7,477 nt of DNA from Bacillota bacterium (GCA_021802375.1 JAKAAL010000178.1:1-7477); one strand, 5' to 3'; positions 1 through 6,029 are shown, counted from the stretch's first letter. Translations and numbers: made by a program. The notes: generated by a model from the letters alone, not told the origin.

Positions 1-396
1 CCGAAGGAACATTGTCTCGACGCCGCCTGCGTGGGGCTTGTCGATGCCCTGGAGCATTGGCAACAGCCCGTCCTCGTCATCAAAACTATGGGACGCGGGA
101 GTTACCAGCGCACACGCCTGACAAAAGATGGATATCTTACTCGAAACAAAAGCGTTTTCGGCTTCCAAACTGGGGATATGGTGAAAGCTATTGTGACCAC
201 AGGCAAAAAAGCCGGCACTCACCTGGGCCGCGTTGCCATCCGAGCCAGCGGCAGTTTCAACATCCAGACCGGAAATGGGCTGATCCAAGGAATCTCGCAT
301 CGTTTTTGCATGCTCGTTCAGCGGGCGGACGGCTATGGATATGGGTGGAATCACTGCGCACAGAAAGGGGGAAGCGGTGCGGAAACCCAGCCCTGA
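1..396 (+). CDS. iscB: IscB RNA-guided nuclease, C-terminal part (5' end outside window)
   Basis: The frame is open from the first base and ends at TGA 394-396, giving about 131 residues of a C-terminus. It begins with KEHCLDAACVG, which matches the RuvC-III motif of the IscB/Cas9 lineage (His and catalytic Asp at visible residues 4 and 7). Next come MGRGSYQR, a basic linker, and FGFQTGDMVKAIV, AGTHLGRVAIRASGSF and LVQRADGYGY, which are typical of the IscB C-terminal domain that contacts target DNA. IscB proteins are transposon-encoded, omega-RNA-guided DNA endonucleases of IS200/IS605-type elements. The bridge helix, HNH domain and omega RNA would lie upstream, outside the window. The last residues run into the element's right-end hairpin, so the stop codon sits in the hairpin loop. 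The family call is firm; activity cannot be judged from a fragment. Confidence 0.9.
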   Translation, partial: PKEHCLDAACVGLVDALEHWQQPVLVIKTMGRGSYQRTRLTKDGYLTRNKSVFGFQTGDMVKAIVTTGKKAGTHLGRVAIRASGSFNIQTGNGLIQGISHRFCMLVQRADGYGYGWNHCAQKGGSGAETQP

Positions 397-417
397 AGGA
401 CGGGGTTTCCGCACCGC
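374..417 (+). mobile_element. Right-end subterminal hairpin of the IscB-carrying IS200/IS605-like element
   Basis: A perfect 15-bp inverted repeat (GCGGTGCGGAAACCC at 374-388 and its complement at 403-417) encloses a 14-nt loop containing CCCTGAAGGAC. A GGAAACCC stem, a CCCTGAAGG loop and a GGGTTTCC stem directly after a TnpB or IscB gene are the usual look of a right end in this group, where the single-strand transposase recognises the hairpin. The exact cleavage site is not visible; the element probably ends within the next ten or so bases. No TnpA gene lies in the window. Confidence 0.75.
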
Positions 418-426
418 GACTAAGTG

Positions 427-894
427 ATGAACACAGGACAACAAGCACCACAGATCATCTTGCGGGCCACTGACGGCCAGGAGTTTTCATCGCATCAAAC
501 CGTGGCCAACGGTCCACTCGTGGTTGCGTTTTTTCCTTTAGCATTTACCCCAGGCTGAATTCAAGAGTTATCCACCTGGCGGGGGGATTACAAACAAATT
601 CAGGAATCTGGCGCTAATATTGTAGCCATCAGTACCGACCAAACGTTTGCCCAAAGGGTTTTTAAAGCCTCACTGGGCGGATTGCCTTTTGAACTCCTGT
701 CGGATTGGATGAGGGAGACTGCGCGCAACTATGGTGTGTTGGATGAAAAGGGCGGATACGCCCGACGGAGTACTTTTGTCCTAGATCAGAATCATCACTT
801 GTTGTATCAAAATCCGGAGTTTGGTGCTGGGAATCGCAGCCATTATGAGGCCGTGCTGGATGTCTTAAAAACCTATCACGGAACCAAAGCGTAA
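427..894 (+). CDS. Selenocysteine-containing peroxiredoxin (AhpC/TSA, one-Sec type); in-frame TGA at codon 44
   Basis: Reading ATG 427 to TAA 894 with TGA 556-558 as selenocysteine gives 155 residues, normal for a BCP/AhpE-like peroxiredoxin. The start region (MNTGQQAPQIILRATDGQEF) is a complete thioredoxin-fold N-terminus. PLAFTPGU (residues 37-44) fits the peroxiredoxin signature PxxxTxxC with Sec in place of the peroxidatic Cys. YARRSTFVLD (111-120) supplies the conserved Arg and strand. There is no cysteine anywhere else, so a resolving thiol must come from another protein. The frame stays open and family-like for 111 codons past the TGA, which argues against a dead gene. A SECIS-like stem-loop follows the TGA. 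Predicted role: cytoplasmic reduction of H2O2 or organic peroxides. The start codon lies only 9 nt after the IS hairpin and lacks a good SD (a GTG at 424 is an alternative start). The methyltransferase follows after 12 nt. The alternative is a nonsense mutation of a Cys codon. Confidence 0.88.
555..603 (+). promoter_or_regulatory. Bacterial SECIS-like element of the selenoperoxiredoxin
   Basis: Within the coding sequence just after the UGA, ATCC (570-573) pairs with GGAT (585-588). After one A/G mismatch, CC (575-576) pairs with GG (582-583), closing a five-base loop UGGCG. The loop G at 578 lies 20 nt after the UGA, in the known bacterial range, and sits in the first two loop positions as SelB elements require. 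An outer stem pairs CTGAATT (555-561, which includes the UGA) with AATTCAG (597-603), so the UGA is at the base of the fold, as in E. coli fdhF. Pairings were found by eye; no folding energy was computed. Confidence 0.65.
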
Positions 895-906
895 GAGGGG
901 ATTCTT

Positions 907-1563
907 TTGAGTCAGTTCAATCAGTTGGTCGAATTTTTTGATCGCCAAGAGCGAAGCACTTGGCAAATGGAATTGGCCACCACACTATTTGAAAAAGCTA
1001 GTTTGCGGCCTGGAATGCGAGTGCTCGACGCGGGATGTGGCGCGGGCTGGCTTTTGCTGGGCTGGGCTCATCGCATCCCACTCGAGGCCGTGGGTATTGA
1101 CAACTCAGGGCCAATGATAGAAAGAGCTCAGTTCAATGCGCTCCAAATGCAGCAACGAACACATTTCGAGGTCGCTGACATGAGACGTTTGCAGTGGCCA
1201 AATGACAGCTTCGATCGGATAGTTTCTAATTTTGTTTTCTTTTTGTTTGATTCACCAGCTTCCACATTGACAGAAGTATGGCGGGTTCTCAAACCTGGTG
1301 GCCGTTTCCTGATGTTTAACCCAGGGCTGAATTGCCTCAACGACCATATGGACTCTTATGCAGAACTGCGCGGTTGGCAAGAATTTGACCGTGACAGTTT
1401 TTTACAATGGGGCGATGTAGTGTCACGCCGTCGCCGATTAACGCCTGAGGACATTGAGTCATGGTGGGGAAATACATCGGCGGTGTTTTCGCACCAAACC
1501 TTGTGGAATGGGATTGGGTTACTAACCGAGGCAGTAAAACCCCTAGCACAGGTTGAAGACTAG
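907..1563 (+). CDS. Class I SAM-dependent methyltransferase
   Basis: This 218-residue protein starts at TTG 907, chosen because GAGGGG (895-900) lies 6 nt upstream and no better start fits. Residues 39-48 (VLDAGCGAGW) are motif I, the SAM-binding glycine loop. Asp65 in VGIDNSGPM is the acidic residue for the ribose. AD at 90-91 and FDRIVSN at 102-108 are the adenine-side and post-II motifs. VLKPGGRFLMFNP (127-139) is the usual post-III strand of the Methyltransf_11/25 group. The C-terminal third (Trp-rich, RRRRLTPEDIESWW) should carry substrate specificity, but I do not recognise it, so the methyl acceptor is unknown. It follows the peroxiredoxin after 12 nt and is probably cotranscribed. It ends in TAG, and a 117-nt gap with a candidate promoter separates it from the next gene. 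Confidence 0.88.
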   Translation: MSQFNQLVEFFDRQERSTWQMELATTLFEKASLRPGMRVLDAGCGAGWLLLGWAHRIPLEAVGIDNSGPMIERAQFNALQMQQRTHFEVADMRRLQWPNDSFDRIVSNFVFFLFDSPASTLTEVWRVLKPGGRFLMFNPGLNCLNDHMDSYAELRGWQEFDRDSFLQWGDVVSRRRRLTPEDIESWWGNTSAVFSHQTLWNGIGLLTEAVKPLAQVED

Positions 1564-1602
1564 ATCAATCATTTGAGCTATTTTGTGGTATTCGTGCCGT
1601 CT

Positions 1603-1630
1603 TTAACGTCCAACTGTGGCGTGGTAGAAT
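1603..1630 (+). promoter_or_regulatory. Candidate sigma-70/sigma-A promoter for the rhodanese-transporter operon
   Basis: TTAACG (1603-1608, 4 of 6 matches to TTGACA) and TAGAAT (1625-1630, 5 of 6 to TATAAT) are separated by 16 nt. Transcription would begin near 1637, about 44 nt before the rhodanese ATG. This lies in the only sizeable gap within the left gene block, so the three downstream plus-strand genes could be expressed separately from the selenoperoxiredoxin and methyltransferase. Prediction from base matches only. Confidence 0.45.
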
Positions 1631-1680
1631 AATCAATATCGCCATTTATCGAATCTATACAGAAAGGACCGAAGAGCAGC

Positions 1681-2031
1681 ATGTTAGAGTGGCTGATCGG
1701 TAAAAAGCGTGGCCAAGCCAGCAGCAGTTCGCAAACTCATATTTCTCCCCAAGAAGTGTTGGACATGATTCAGTCTGGGGTTAAGGTTACCATTTTGGAT
1801 GTTCGGGAACAGCATGAATACCGTGCTGGGCATATAAAAGGCGCTCAATTGATACCCCTGATGCATCTTTCTAAACGACTTCACGAGGTGCGCAACGAAC
1901 ACTTGATCATCACTGTGTGCCGTTCCGGAAATCGGAGCGCTCAGGCTGCTCGCCTTTTGCGGACCCACGGATATGAGGTGCGCAATATGCGTGGCGGCAT
2001 GTTGCAATGGCCAGGAAAAATCGCCAAATAA
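1681..2031 (+). CDS. Single-domain rhodanese-like sulfurtransferase
   Basis: This 116-residue protein has a short basic N-terminal segment (MLEWLIGKKRGQ) followed by one rhodanese domain. ILDVREQHEYRAGHIKGA (residues 38-55) holds the family signature, with Asp40 and Arg42. The active-site loop CRSGNRS (80-86) has catalytic Cys80 in the CRxGxR pattern of active sulfurtransferases, which carry sulfur as a persulfide. MRGGMLQW (103-110) is the conserved end. Cytoplasmic or weakly membrane-attached. The ATG at 1681 is preceded only by a distant AGAAAGGA (1661-1668), so initiation may be moderate. The next gene follows within about 25 nt. Rhodanese folds can also bind selenium as a perselenide; given the flanking selenoproteins that is an attractive but unproven role. 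Confidence 0.9.
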   Translation: MLEWLIGKKRGQASSSSQTHISPQEVLDMIQSGVKVTILDVREQHEYRAGHIKGAQLIPLMHLSKRLHEVRNEHLIITVCRSGNRSAQAARLLRTHGYEVRNMRGGMLQWPGKIAK

Positions 2032-2053
2032 CCTTTGAGGAAGGATGTGACAC

Positions 2054-2365
2054 ATCATACTGGTTGATCGGACAATTGTACGTTTGGCGGGAATTGTTGC
2101 CATGATAGGCGGACTAATATTTTTTGCGATACGACTGCCGAGTATTGGTGGATATCTAGTGGCAGCCGGGTTGATTTTTTTAGCTTTTACGATAGGGTGG
2201 ACGGCCCGTTATCAAAGAGTATTGCGAGAACCACCCGACACGCACGATGGTTGGGAACCCACTGGAGAAACCTATTTGAATCCGGGTGGCGATGGACCAG
2301 TAGCCGTGTGGCACAAAGGCATTAAACGTGTGTACGTGAAAATCCCCAATGCCCACCATGAATAA
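2054..2365 (+). CDS. Small two-helix membrane protein; start probably non-ATG (ATC 2054)
   Basis: The frame is open from TGA 2048-2050 to TAA 2363-2365. AGIVAMIGGLIFFAIRLPSI and GYLVAAGLIFLAFTIGW form two hydrophobic segments joined by a short turn, followed by a polar tail of about 50 residues ending in HHE. VDRTIVRLAG just before the first helix resembles the lead-in of DUF2892-type membrane segments, which in YgaP are fused to a rhodanese; the match is weak, but the rhodanese next door fits. The only good SD is AAGGATGTGA (2041-2050), placing initiation at ATC 2054 or ATA 2057. The first ordinary starts, TTG 2084 and ATG 2102, lack a clear SD and would cut off the lead-in. The 3' end overlaps the transporter start by 17 nt. 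Function unknown. Confidence 0.7.
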   Translation: MILVDRTIVRLAGIVAMIGGLIFFAIRLPSIGGYLVAAGLIFLAFTIGWTARYQRVLREPPDTHDGWEPTGETYLNPGGDGPVAVWHKGIKRVYVKIPNAHHE

Positions 2366-3257
2366 TCGGCGGGCCATACTTTTTCTGATTCTGGCCAATT
2401 TGCTGTGGTCGGGAAATTTTTTAGCGGGACGACTCTTGCGAATAAGCATGGGACCTTTCACGTTAAATGGCATTCGCTGGGCCATATCCTCGCTGATTTT
2501 GGTCTGGCTTGTTAGGCGGCGGGGAGAGTCGTTGCCTCTGTTACAGCAATGGCGTCCATTTTTGCTTTTGGGCTTGGTAGGGATGTTTTTGTTTTCGTCC
2601 CTGACCTATTGGGGGTTAACTCTGGTTGGCGCGGGAGAAGCAGGACTTTTGTCAGGGTTGACCCCCGTCGCTGTATTGGTTGCAGGGTTTGTCATTGCCA
2701 AAGATCGGGTCCATCCTTTGCAATGGGTCATGGTATTGGTTTCCGTATGCGGTGAGCTATTGTTGCTGCACCACACGGGGGCAGGGGGCCTGGTTTCGGG
2801 TAGCTTATTTGGTGCTATCCTATTACTTCTGGCCGCCTTATCGTGGGGGGTATACACCGCATTAGGCCGGCGATATCGGGTGCGCTTTTCACCATTGGTG
2901 ATGACTGCTGGCGCGGCGGTGTGGGGAGCAGTACCATCTTTGTTACTAGGATCTTGGGATTTGACGGAACACCCGCTGCTTCTCAATGTCGCCAGCATTT
3001 CCGCACTGCTATATGTCAGCACTTTTGCCTCGGTGTTAGCTTTTGTGGTGTGGAGCGCCGGTGTCAACATTATTGGCAGTGCGACTGCGGCGCCTTTTAT
3101 GAATCTTCTTCCAGTTTTCACCGCGGTATTAGCTGTCTTGTTGCTACATGAACGTCTCGGTGCTTACCAAGTGGGTGGGGGATTAGTAATCATCGCAGGC
3201 GCAATAGGGTCAAGTTTGTTTCGAGCGAACCCGTGCACAGTGCTGTCCGAAACCTAG
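2349..3257 (+). CDS. EamA/DMT-superfamily transporter, ten predicted TM helices
   Basis: A 302-residue, strongly hydrophobic protein of typical EamA length with two internally similar halves. The first half opens with ILFLILANLLWSGNFLAGRLL (about 10-30), the usual first helix, then PFTLNGIRWAISSLIL, equivalent to the conserved P...R segment. The second half starts near LFGAILLLLAALSWGVYTALG (about 154-174) and ends with NLLPVFTAVLAVLLLHERLGAYQVGG, the classical NxxPVF...ExL motif of the last helices. Family members export metabolites such as amino acids or nucleotide precursors across the cytoplasmic membrane; the substrate cannot be read from sequence. ATG 2349 and ATG 2358 both lie inside the end of the previous gene, suggesting translational coupling. 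Its TAG overlaps the stop codon of the convergent gene within the palindrome CTAG at 3254-3257. Confidence 0.9.
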   Translation: MPTMNNRRAILFLILANLLWSGNFLAGRLLRISMGPFTLNGIRWAISSLILVWLVRRRGESLPLLQQWRPFLLLGLVGMFLFSSLTYWGLTLVGAGEAGLLSGLTPVAVLVAGFVIAKDRVHPLQWVMVLVSVCGELLLLHHTGAGGLVSGSLFGAILLLLAALSWGVYTALGRRYRVRFSPLVMTAGAAVWGAVPSLLLGSWDLTEHPLLLNVASISALLYVSTFASVLAFVVWSAGVNIIGSATAAPFMNLLPVFTAVLAVLLLHERLGAYQVGGGLVIIAGAIGSSLFRANPCTVLSET

Positions 3258-3868
3258 GTCTGTGCCTGCAATAGATAACCGGCAAAATAGGGTGCTGGTA
3301 CCACACCTTGTAATCTTTGGGTGCCTGGTTCCAAGATGGTGGTGGGAACTCCTAATATATTAAACTTTTGCCCGCGTTCAGGAAACTGATCCACTTGAAT
3401 GATTGCGACAGACACCAATGGTTGCCATGCAGCGCATTCCATTGCCAGATGTACCATCTGGACGCACGCCATTCAGGTGGGCGAAACAAAAATTGATGCA
3501 GCAATTGAATCGTAGATTTGGTCCAGCAATGAGCGGGTAGTAACATCTATTTGCGGTGTGATACCGCTATAGAGTGCGATGGCATCTACAAGAGCTGTAA
3601 ATTCTAGGCCAGTCGGCACTCCCCAAAACACAATATCCAACAATCGTGCGGCTTTCGAACGCAACCATACTTTGGGGGCGGGAGACCCTGATTGATATAC
3701 ATACGATAAGGTATGAGGGTTCAGAGAAACCAAGTAAGACACTAAATCGAGTGTTTCAATCACTATCGGGTGGTCGGCGCTTCCTTCAACTACCAATTCC
3801 ACCGCAGAGGGTAAAGCCATCAAACGCTGAGACAAAGTTTTTTCGTCCCTATCTTGTAAGTAACTCAT
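3254..3868 (-). CDS. Selenocysteine-containing AhpF-NTD-like disulfide reductase (UxxC); in-frame TGA at codon 132
   Basis: On the minus strand, ATG 3868 (SD AAGGCGG 7 nt upstream) reads to TAG 3254, with one TGA at 3475-3473. Taken as Sec, this gives 204 residues, the length of the double thioredoxin-fold N-terminal domain of AhpF (about 200 residues before the flavin domain). Residues 1-105 form the first, motif-less fold, with FWGVPTGLEFTALVDAI resembling AhpF FAGIPMGHEFTSLV. The second fold carries FVSPT-U132-M-A-C135, replacing AhpF's CHNC, and GVPT (173-176), the cis-proline loop facing the redox pair. The downstream half is clearly the same domain, so this is one gene and not two. AhpF-NTD passes electrons from a flavin reductase to the peroxiredoxin AhpC. 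Here no flavin domain is attached, so a separate reductase is needed. A natural client is the cysteine-poor selenoperoxiredoxin about 2.4 kb away. The alternative is a nonsense mutation. Confidence 0.87.
3445..3475 (-). promoter_or_regulatory. Bacterial SECIS-like hairpin of the AhpF-NTD-like selenoprotein
   Basis: Eleven nt after the UGA (3475-3473, minus strand) comes a perfect hairpin: CCAGATG (3461-3455) pairs with CATCTGG (3451-3445) around a GTA loop, or with one pair fewer around GGTAC. The first loop base is G, 19 nt after the UGA, inside the 16-37 nt window for bacterial SECIS elements. A GGU at the stem top echoes the fdhF loop. It is coding sequence, so the structure coexists with residues 136-141 of the protein. 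Confidence 0.68.
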
Positions 3869-4559
3869 ATTAGAACCGCCTTACGTTAATTAATGATGAC
3901 GATGGATAGGGCAGGGGAATGCAGTGTGAACTAAGAATACCCTTTTCACTCGTTCTTATAATGGCTGAGAGTAGTATAACTTTTTACTGAGATTTCACGC
4001 TGGAAGCGACGATACAAGATGGAATCGATTATACCAAGCGGGGCCTCAAATCTGGGCGTCTATAGGAGCTCTCATTAGAGCAATGGGTGCGCGGTCGCCT
4101 TTTCACCAGAAGGCCGACACTTCCCCACGAGGTCACCCACTTGGTAACTTTATTATGATCATGTGAAGGAGACTTGTCTATGCTAGATTTCAAACCCGAG
4201 ACCGGTCTAACTCCCTAATTCTAGATAGATCATTGTTCGCTGGACCCTGAGCCTCTCGGGGCGCGATATTGCGAGACAAGGCCCAAGCGTTCCAAACCTA
4301 TCATGTCCCGTTCTCCGCCTCCAGCGTGACGATAGCGAACGCCAATCGAGGATGCGTCTTGTCCGTGGTTTATAGGGGCTTAACAGAGCCGATGGTTCTC
4401 GCCAACTTTACTAGCAATCGACGGCCCACTTTAAATCGCATCATGGTCTTTAAGAATGTGCCACCTCTTTTTGATGGTACGATACCATAGAATGACAGAA
4501 CGATCGGAAAATACCGCATCTTCCGCAAAGACTGTCAAAAGTGTTAGGAGGCGAATACC
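3869..4559. other. Gene-poor stretch with unassigned remnants
   Basis: No gene I can name. A plus-strand frame from 3991 to TGA 4158 is open except for one TAG (4063) and includes LEATIQDGIDYTKRGL and ELSLEQWVRGRLFTRRP; it looks protein-like but I cannot place it. A good SD (AAGGAGA 4166-4172) stands 7 nt before ATG 4180, yet that frame stops after 12 codons (MLDFKPETGLTP, TAA 4216), so it is a tiny leader or a beheaded gene. A 73-codon frame begins at TTG 4269 without an SD. A 6-bp hairpin, ATGGTA-CGA-TACCAT, lies at 4474-4488 and lacks the U-run of a terminator. A 34-codon frame (ATG 4492 to TGA 4596) contains the SD of the following gene. Confidence 0.5.
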
Positions 4560-4901
4560 ATCAAAAAGATTCAACCGTTACCCCGATTCTGGTTGATCCC
4601 GGCCCTGTTAACAGTGTCATCGTGGGTTTTTTGCTTTCGAAATAGTGCCACACAAATTTTGCAACCTACACCTCGGTTGTGGCATCTTGGGGGAATAAGT
4701 CTCGTGGTCACCGCACTTGAGGTTATGCTCGTCCGTGGGGCATGGAAGTATGCTCCTATGCCAGGTCATGGGGATGCTCCTCAGCCAGCGCGCCATGCTA
4801 AGCGTCCGTGGGTCATATTTGGAGTAGGCGTAGCCGTCGCTATCATTGGGATTGGAGTGCAGATATTCTTGGTGTTAGCTAATCCGATCCCGATACTGTA
4901 A
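4560..4901 (+). CDS. Hypothetical small membrane protein with probable ATC start
   Basis: With ATC 4560 as start the protein has 113 residues and opens MKKIQPLPRFWLIPALLTV, a textbook positively charged membrane N-terminus. TAGGAGG (4545-4551) lies 8 nt upstream, ideal spacing for ATC 4560. The first ordinary start, TTG 4593, has no SD and would remove the charged N-terminus. Hydrophobic segments are near residues 11-27, 41-55 and 82-108 (WVIFGVGVAVAIIGIGVQIF). A polar, His- and Pro-containing loop (about 62-80) lies between the last two. The protein ends at TAA 4901. I do not recognise the family. It stands alone between unassigned regions, so it could be a relic whose ATG mutated to ATC, although its frame is intact. 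Confidence 0.55.
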   Translation: MKKIQPLPRFWLIPALLTVSSWVFCFRNSATQILQPTPRLWHLGGISLVVTALEVMLVRGAWKYAPMPGHGDAPQPARHAKRPWVIFGVGVAVAIIGIGVQIFLVLANPIPIL

Positions 4902-5800
4902 GTGTTAATTGTGGTGCGCGAGCGACAGCCCGGTGCGGTTTCGGATGGTAAAAAAAATTGTTGTACCCCAGGGACATCCCCGTTGTCGACATCGACTTTG
5001 CAGCCTTGGTTAAGACCTCTTGGACACGAGACGTCAATGGGATCAGACACGGCACGGAATTAGCGGAAATGGCCACAGGATTTGCATCGCGGCGTAAATC
5101 ATGTTCTTGCGGGGGGCGCCTTAAAGTTATTGGGATTTTGGCACTCTTTCACTCGTCCCAACAACACCGGGTCCAACTAAGAAACAACCCAAATGGCAAT
5201 ACGTGGATTATGAGGGACAAGTAACGGATCGTTGCCATACCCAACAAACGGATGCTGCCAAGACCGCAAATGCACCCAATCCTGCAATCCACCATGTGGT
5301 TATCATCCCTGACATCGACCGGATCTACGCTGTGATCCGACGAACGTGGTGACCCAAGGCTATGGAGGCGGACTGACTGTCTTGTGCGTCTAACAAGTCC
5401 AGGCGACTGCCCGGCTGTCCTTGGAAAGTTTAGCATCATTCTCCTGGAAGGAAAGACAGTCCATGTCGTGCCAACTTTGTTTTCTGTCAGATAATAAGTT
5501 AAATGACTGTTGGAGTACCACAGGGGAAAGCGCCAGCCATGACACCAAAAAGAAACCCGGAAAACATAAATGTCCGATAAGGCAGATTATGTAAACTCAG
5601 AAAATAACGAACGGTGGGGGACCCGGTTGGATGCAGCGTCGTTAAAATCGTCGTCCAACGCCAAGCTCGGGCGTTCCGGGCCATGAACCGTTTGCACAAC
5701 CTCTCTCTCCAATCGGCAGTGTACCGGTAGTTCGAGGAGGGCACTAACCGAGAAATCGCTCCGTCGCGGCGTACTCACGCTGATCGCGAATAACGCGAGC
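4902..5800. other. About 900 nt without a supportable gene
   Basis: I find no recognisable protein, RNA gene or repeat here. The longest frames lack SD sites and family motifs. One plus frame (4958-5224) includes a CSCGGRLKVIG stretch that faintly recalls a zinc-binding transposase segment, and a minus-strand 35-codon frame (5315-5208) encodes one hydrophobic helix. Neither is enough for a gene call. Frequent stops in all frames suggest decayed coding DNA between the membrane protein and the broken PIN gene. Confidence 0.5.
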
Positions 5801-6029
5801 GATGCTCTCGTCATTGACACGAATGTGTTCGTCTCGGCCTTATTAAACCCTGATGGCGCCCAACCCCTGGTCGTACGGTTCCTTCTCGGTGGCGAGTAAC
5901 GGTGTGCTTCCGAGATACGCGGGTACTTATTGCGGTAGCCAAGCCCACTTGATAACCGGGCATATTCGCCACTGCCCCGTCGATGTTCGCCAAGGCGTTT
6001 CGGTCTTAGAATCAAGTAAATGGTCGAAT
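5801..6029 (+). pseudogene. Remnant of a PIN-domain (VapC/COG1569-like) toxin
   Basis: Two pieces of one PIN domain lie close together in different frames. The N-terminal piece (5801-5899) reads DALVIDTNVFVSALLNPDGA, with the first catalytic Asp in the classic VIDTNVFVSALL signature, and stops at TAA 5897. The C-terminal piece (about 5943-6029, one frame over) reads HLITGHIRHCP and GVSVLESSKW, which resembles the LITGN..H.P....V.SP.E.L end of the family. Intact members have roughly 130-140 residues, so most of the middle, including the central acidic residues, is missing. PIN proteins are Mg-dependent ribonucleases, usually toxins. With the core deleted and a frame change this copy should be inactive. 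No partner antitoxin was recognised upstream. Confidence 0.7.

Noticed and set aside
394..396. IscB TGA as a selenocysteine codon
   Set aside because: The conserved IscB C-terminus is already complete, and the next in-frame stop is only 27 nt on, past the IS hairpin.
682..894. Separate short gene starting at ATG 682
   Set aside because: It is the C-terminal part of the peroxiredoxin that begins at 427 and reads through TGA 556; no SD precedes 682.
2045..2050. ATG followed by TGA as Met-Sec start of the small membrane protein
   Set aside because: This ATG lies inside the SD itself with almost no spacing, no clear SECIS follows, and no redox motif is present.
3473..3868. Complete 131-residue protein ending at the TGA, with a second 72-residue gene at 3472
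   Set aside because: The two frames are the same and directly adjoining, and the joined product forms one AhpF-NTD-like domain with the redox motif at the junction.
427..3868. TGA reassigned to Trp or Gly (alternative genetic code)
   Set aside because: Trp is regularly TGG in these genes, and TGA occurs in-frame only twice, both at catalytic Cys positions with stem-loops.
4060..4160. Possible tRNA, including tRNA-Sec, in the GC-rich stretch
   Set aside because: No GGTTCRA T-loop and no acceptor-stem pairing could be found.
4269..4490. 73-residue gene from TTG 4269
   Set aside because: No SD and no recognisable motif; a chance frame or relic is as likely.
5208..5315. Minus-strand 35-codon frame with one hydrophobic helix
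   Set aside because: No SD, no family match, and located in a region full of stops.
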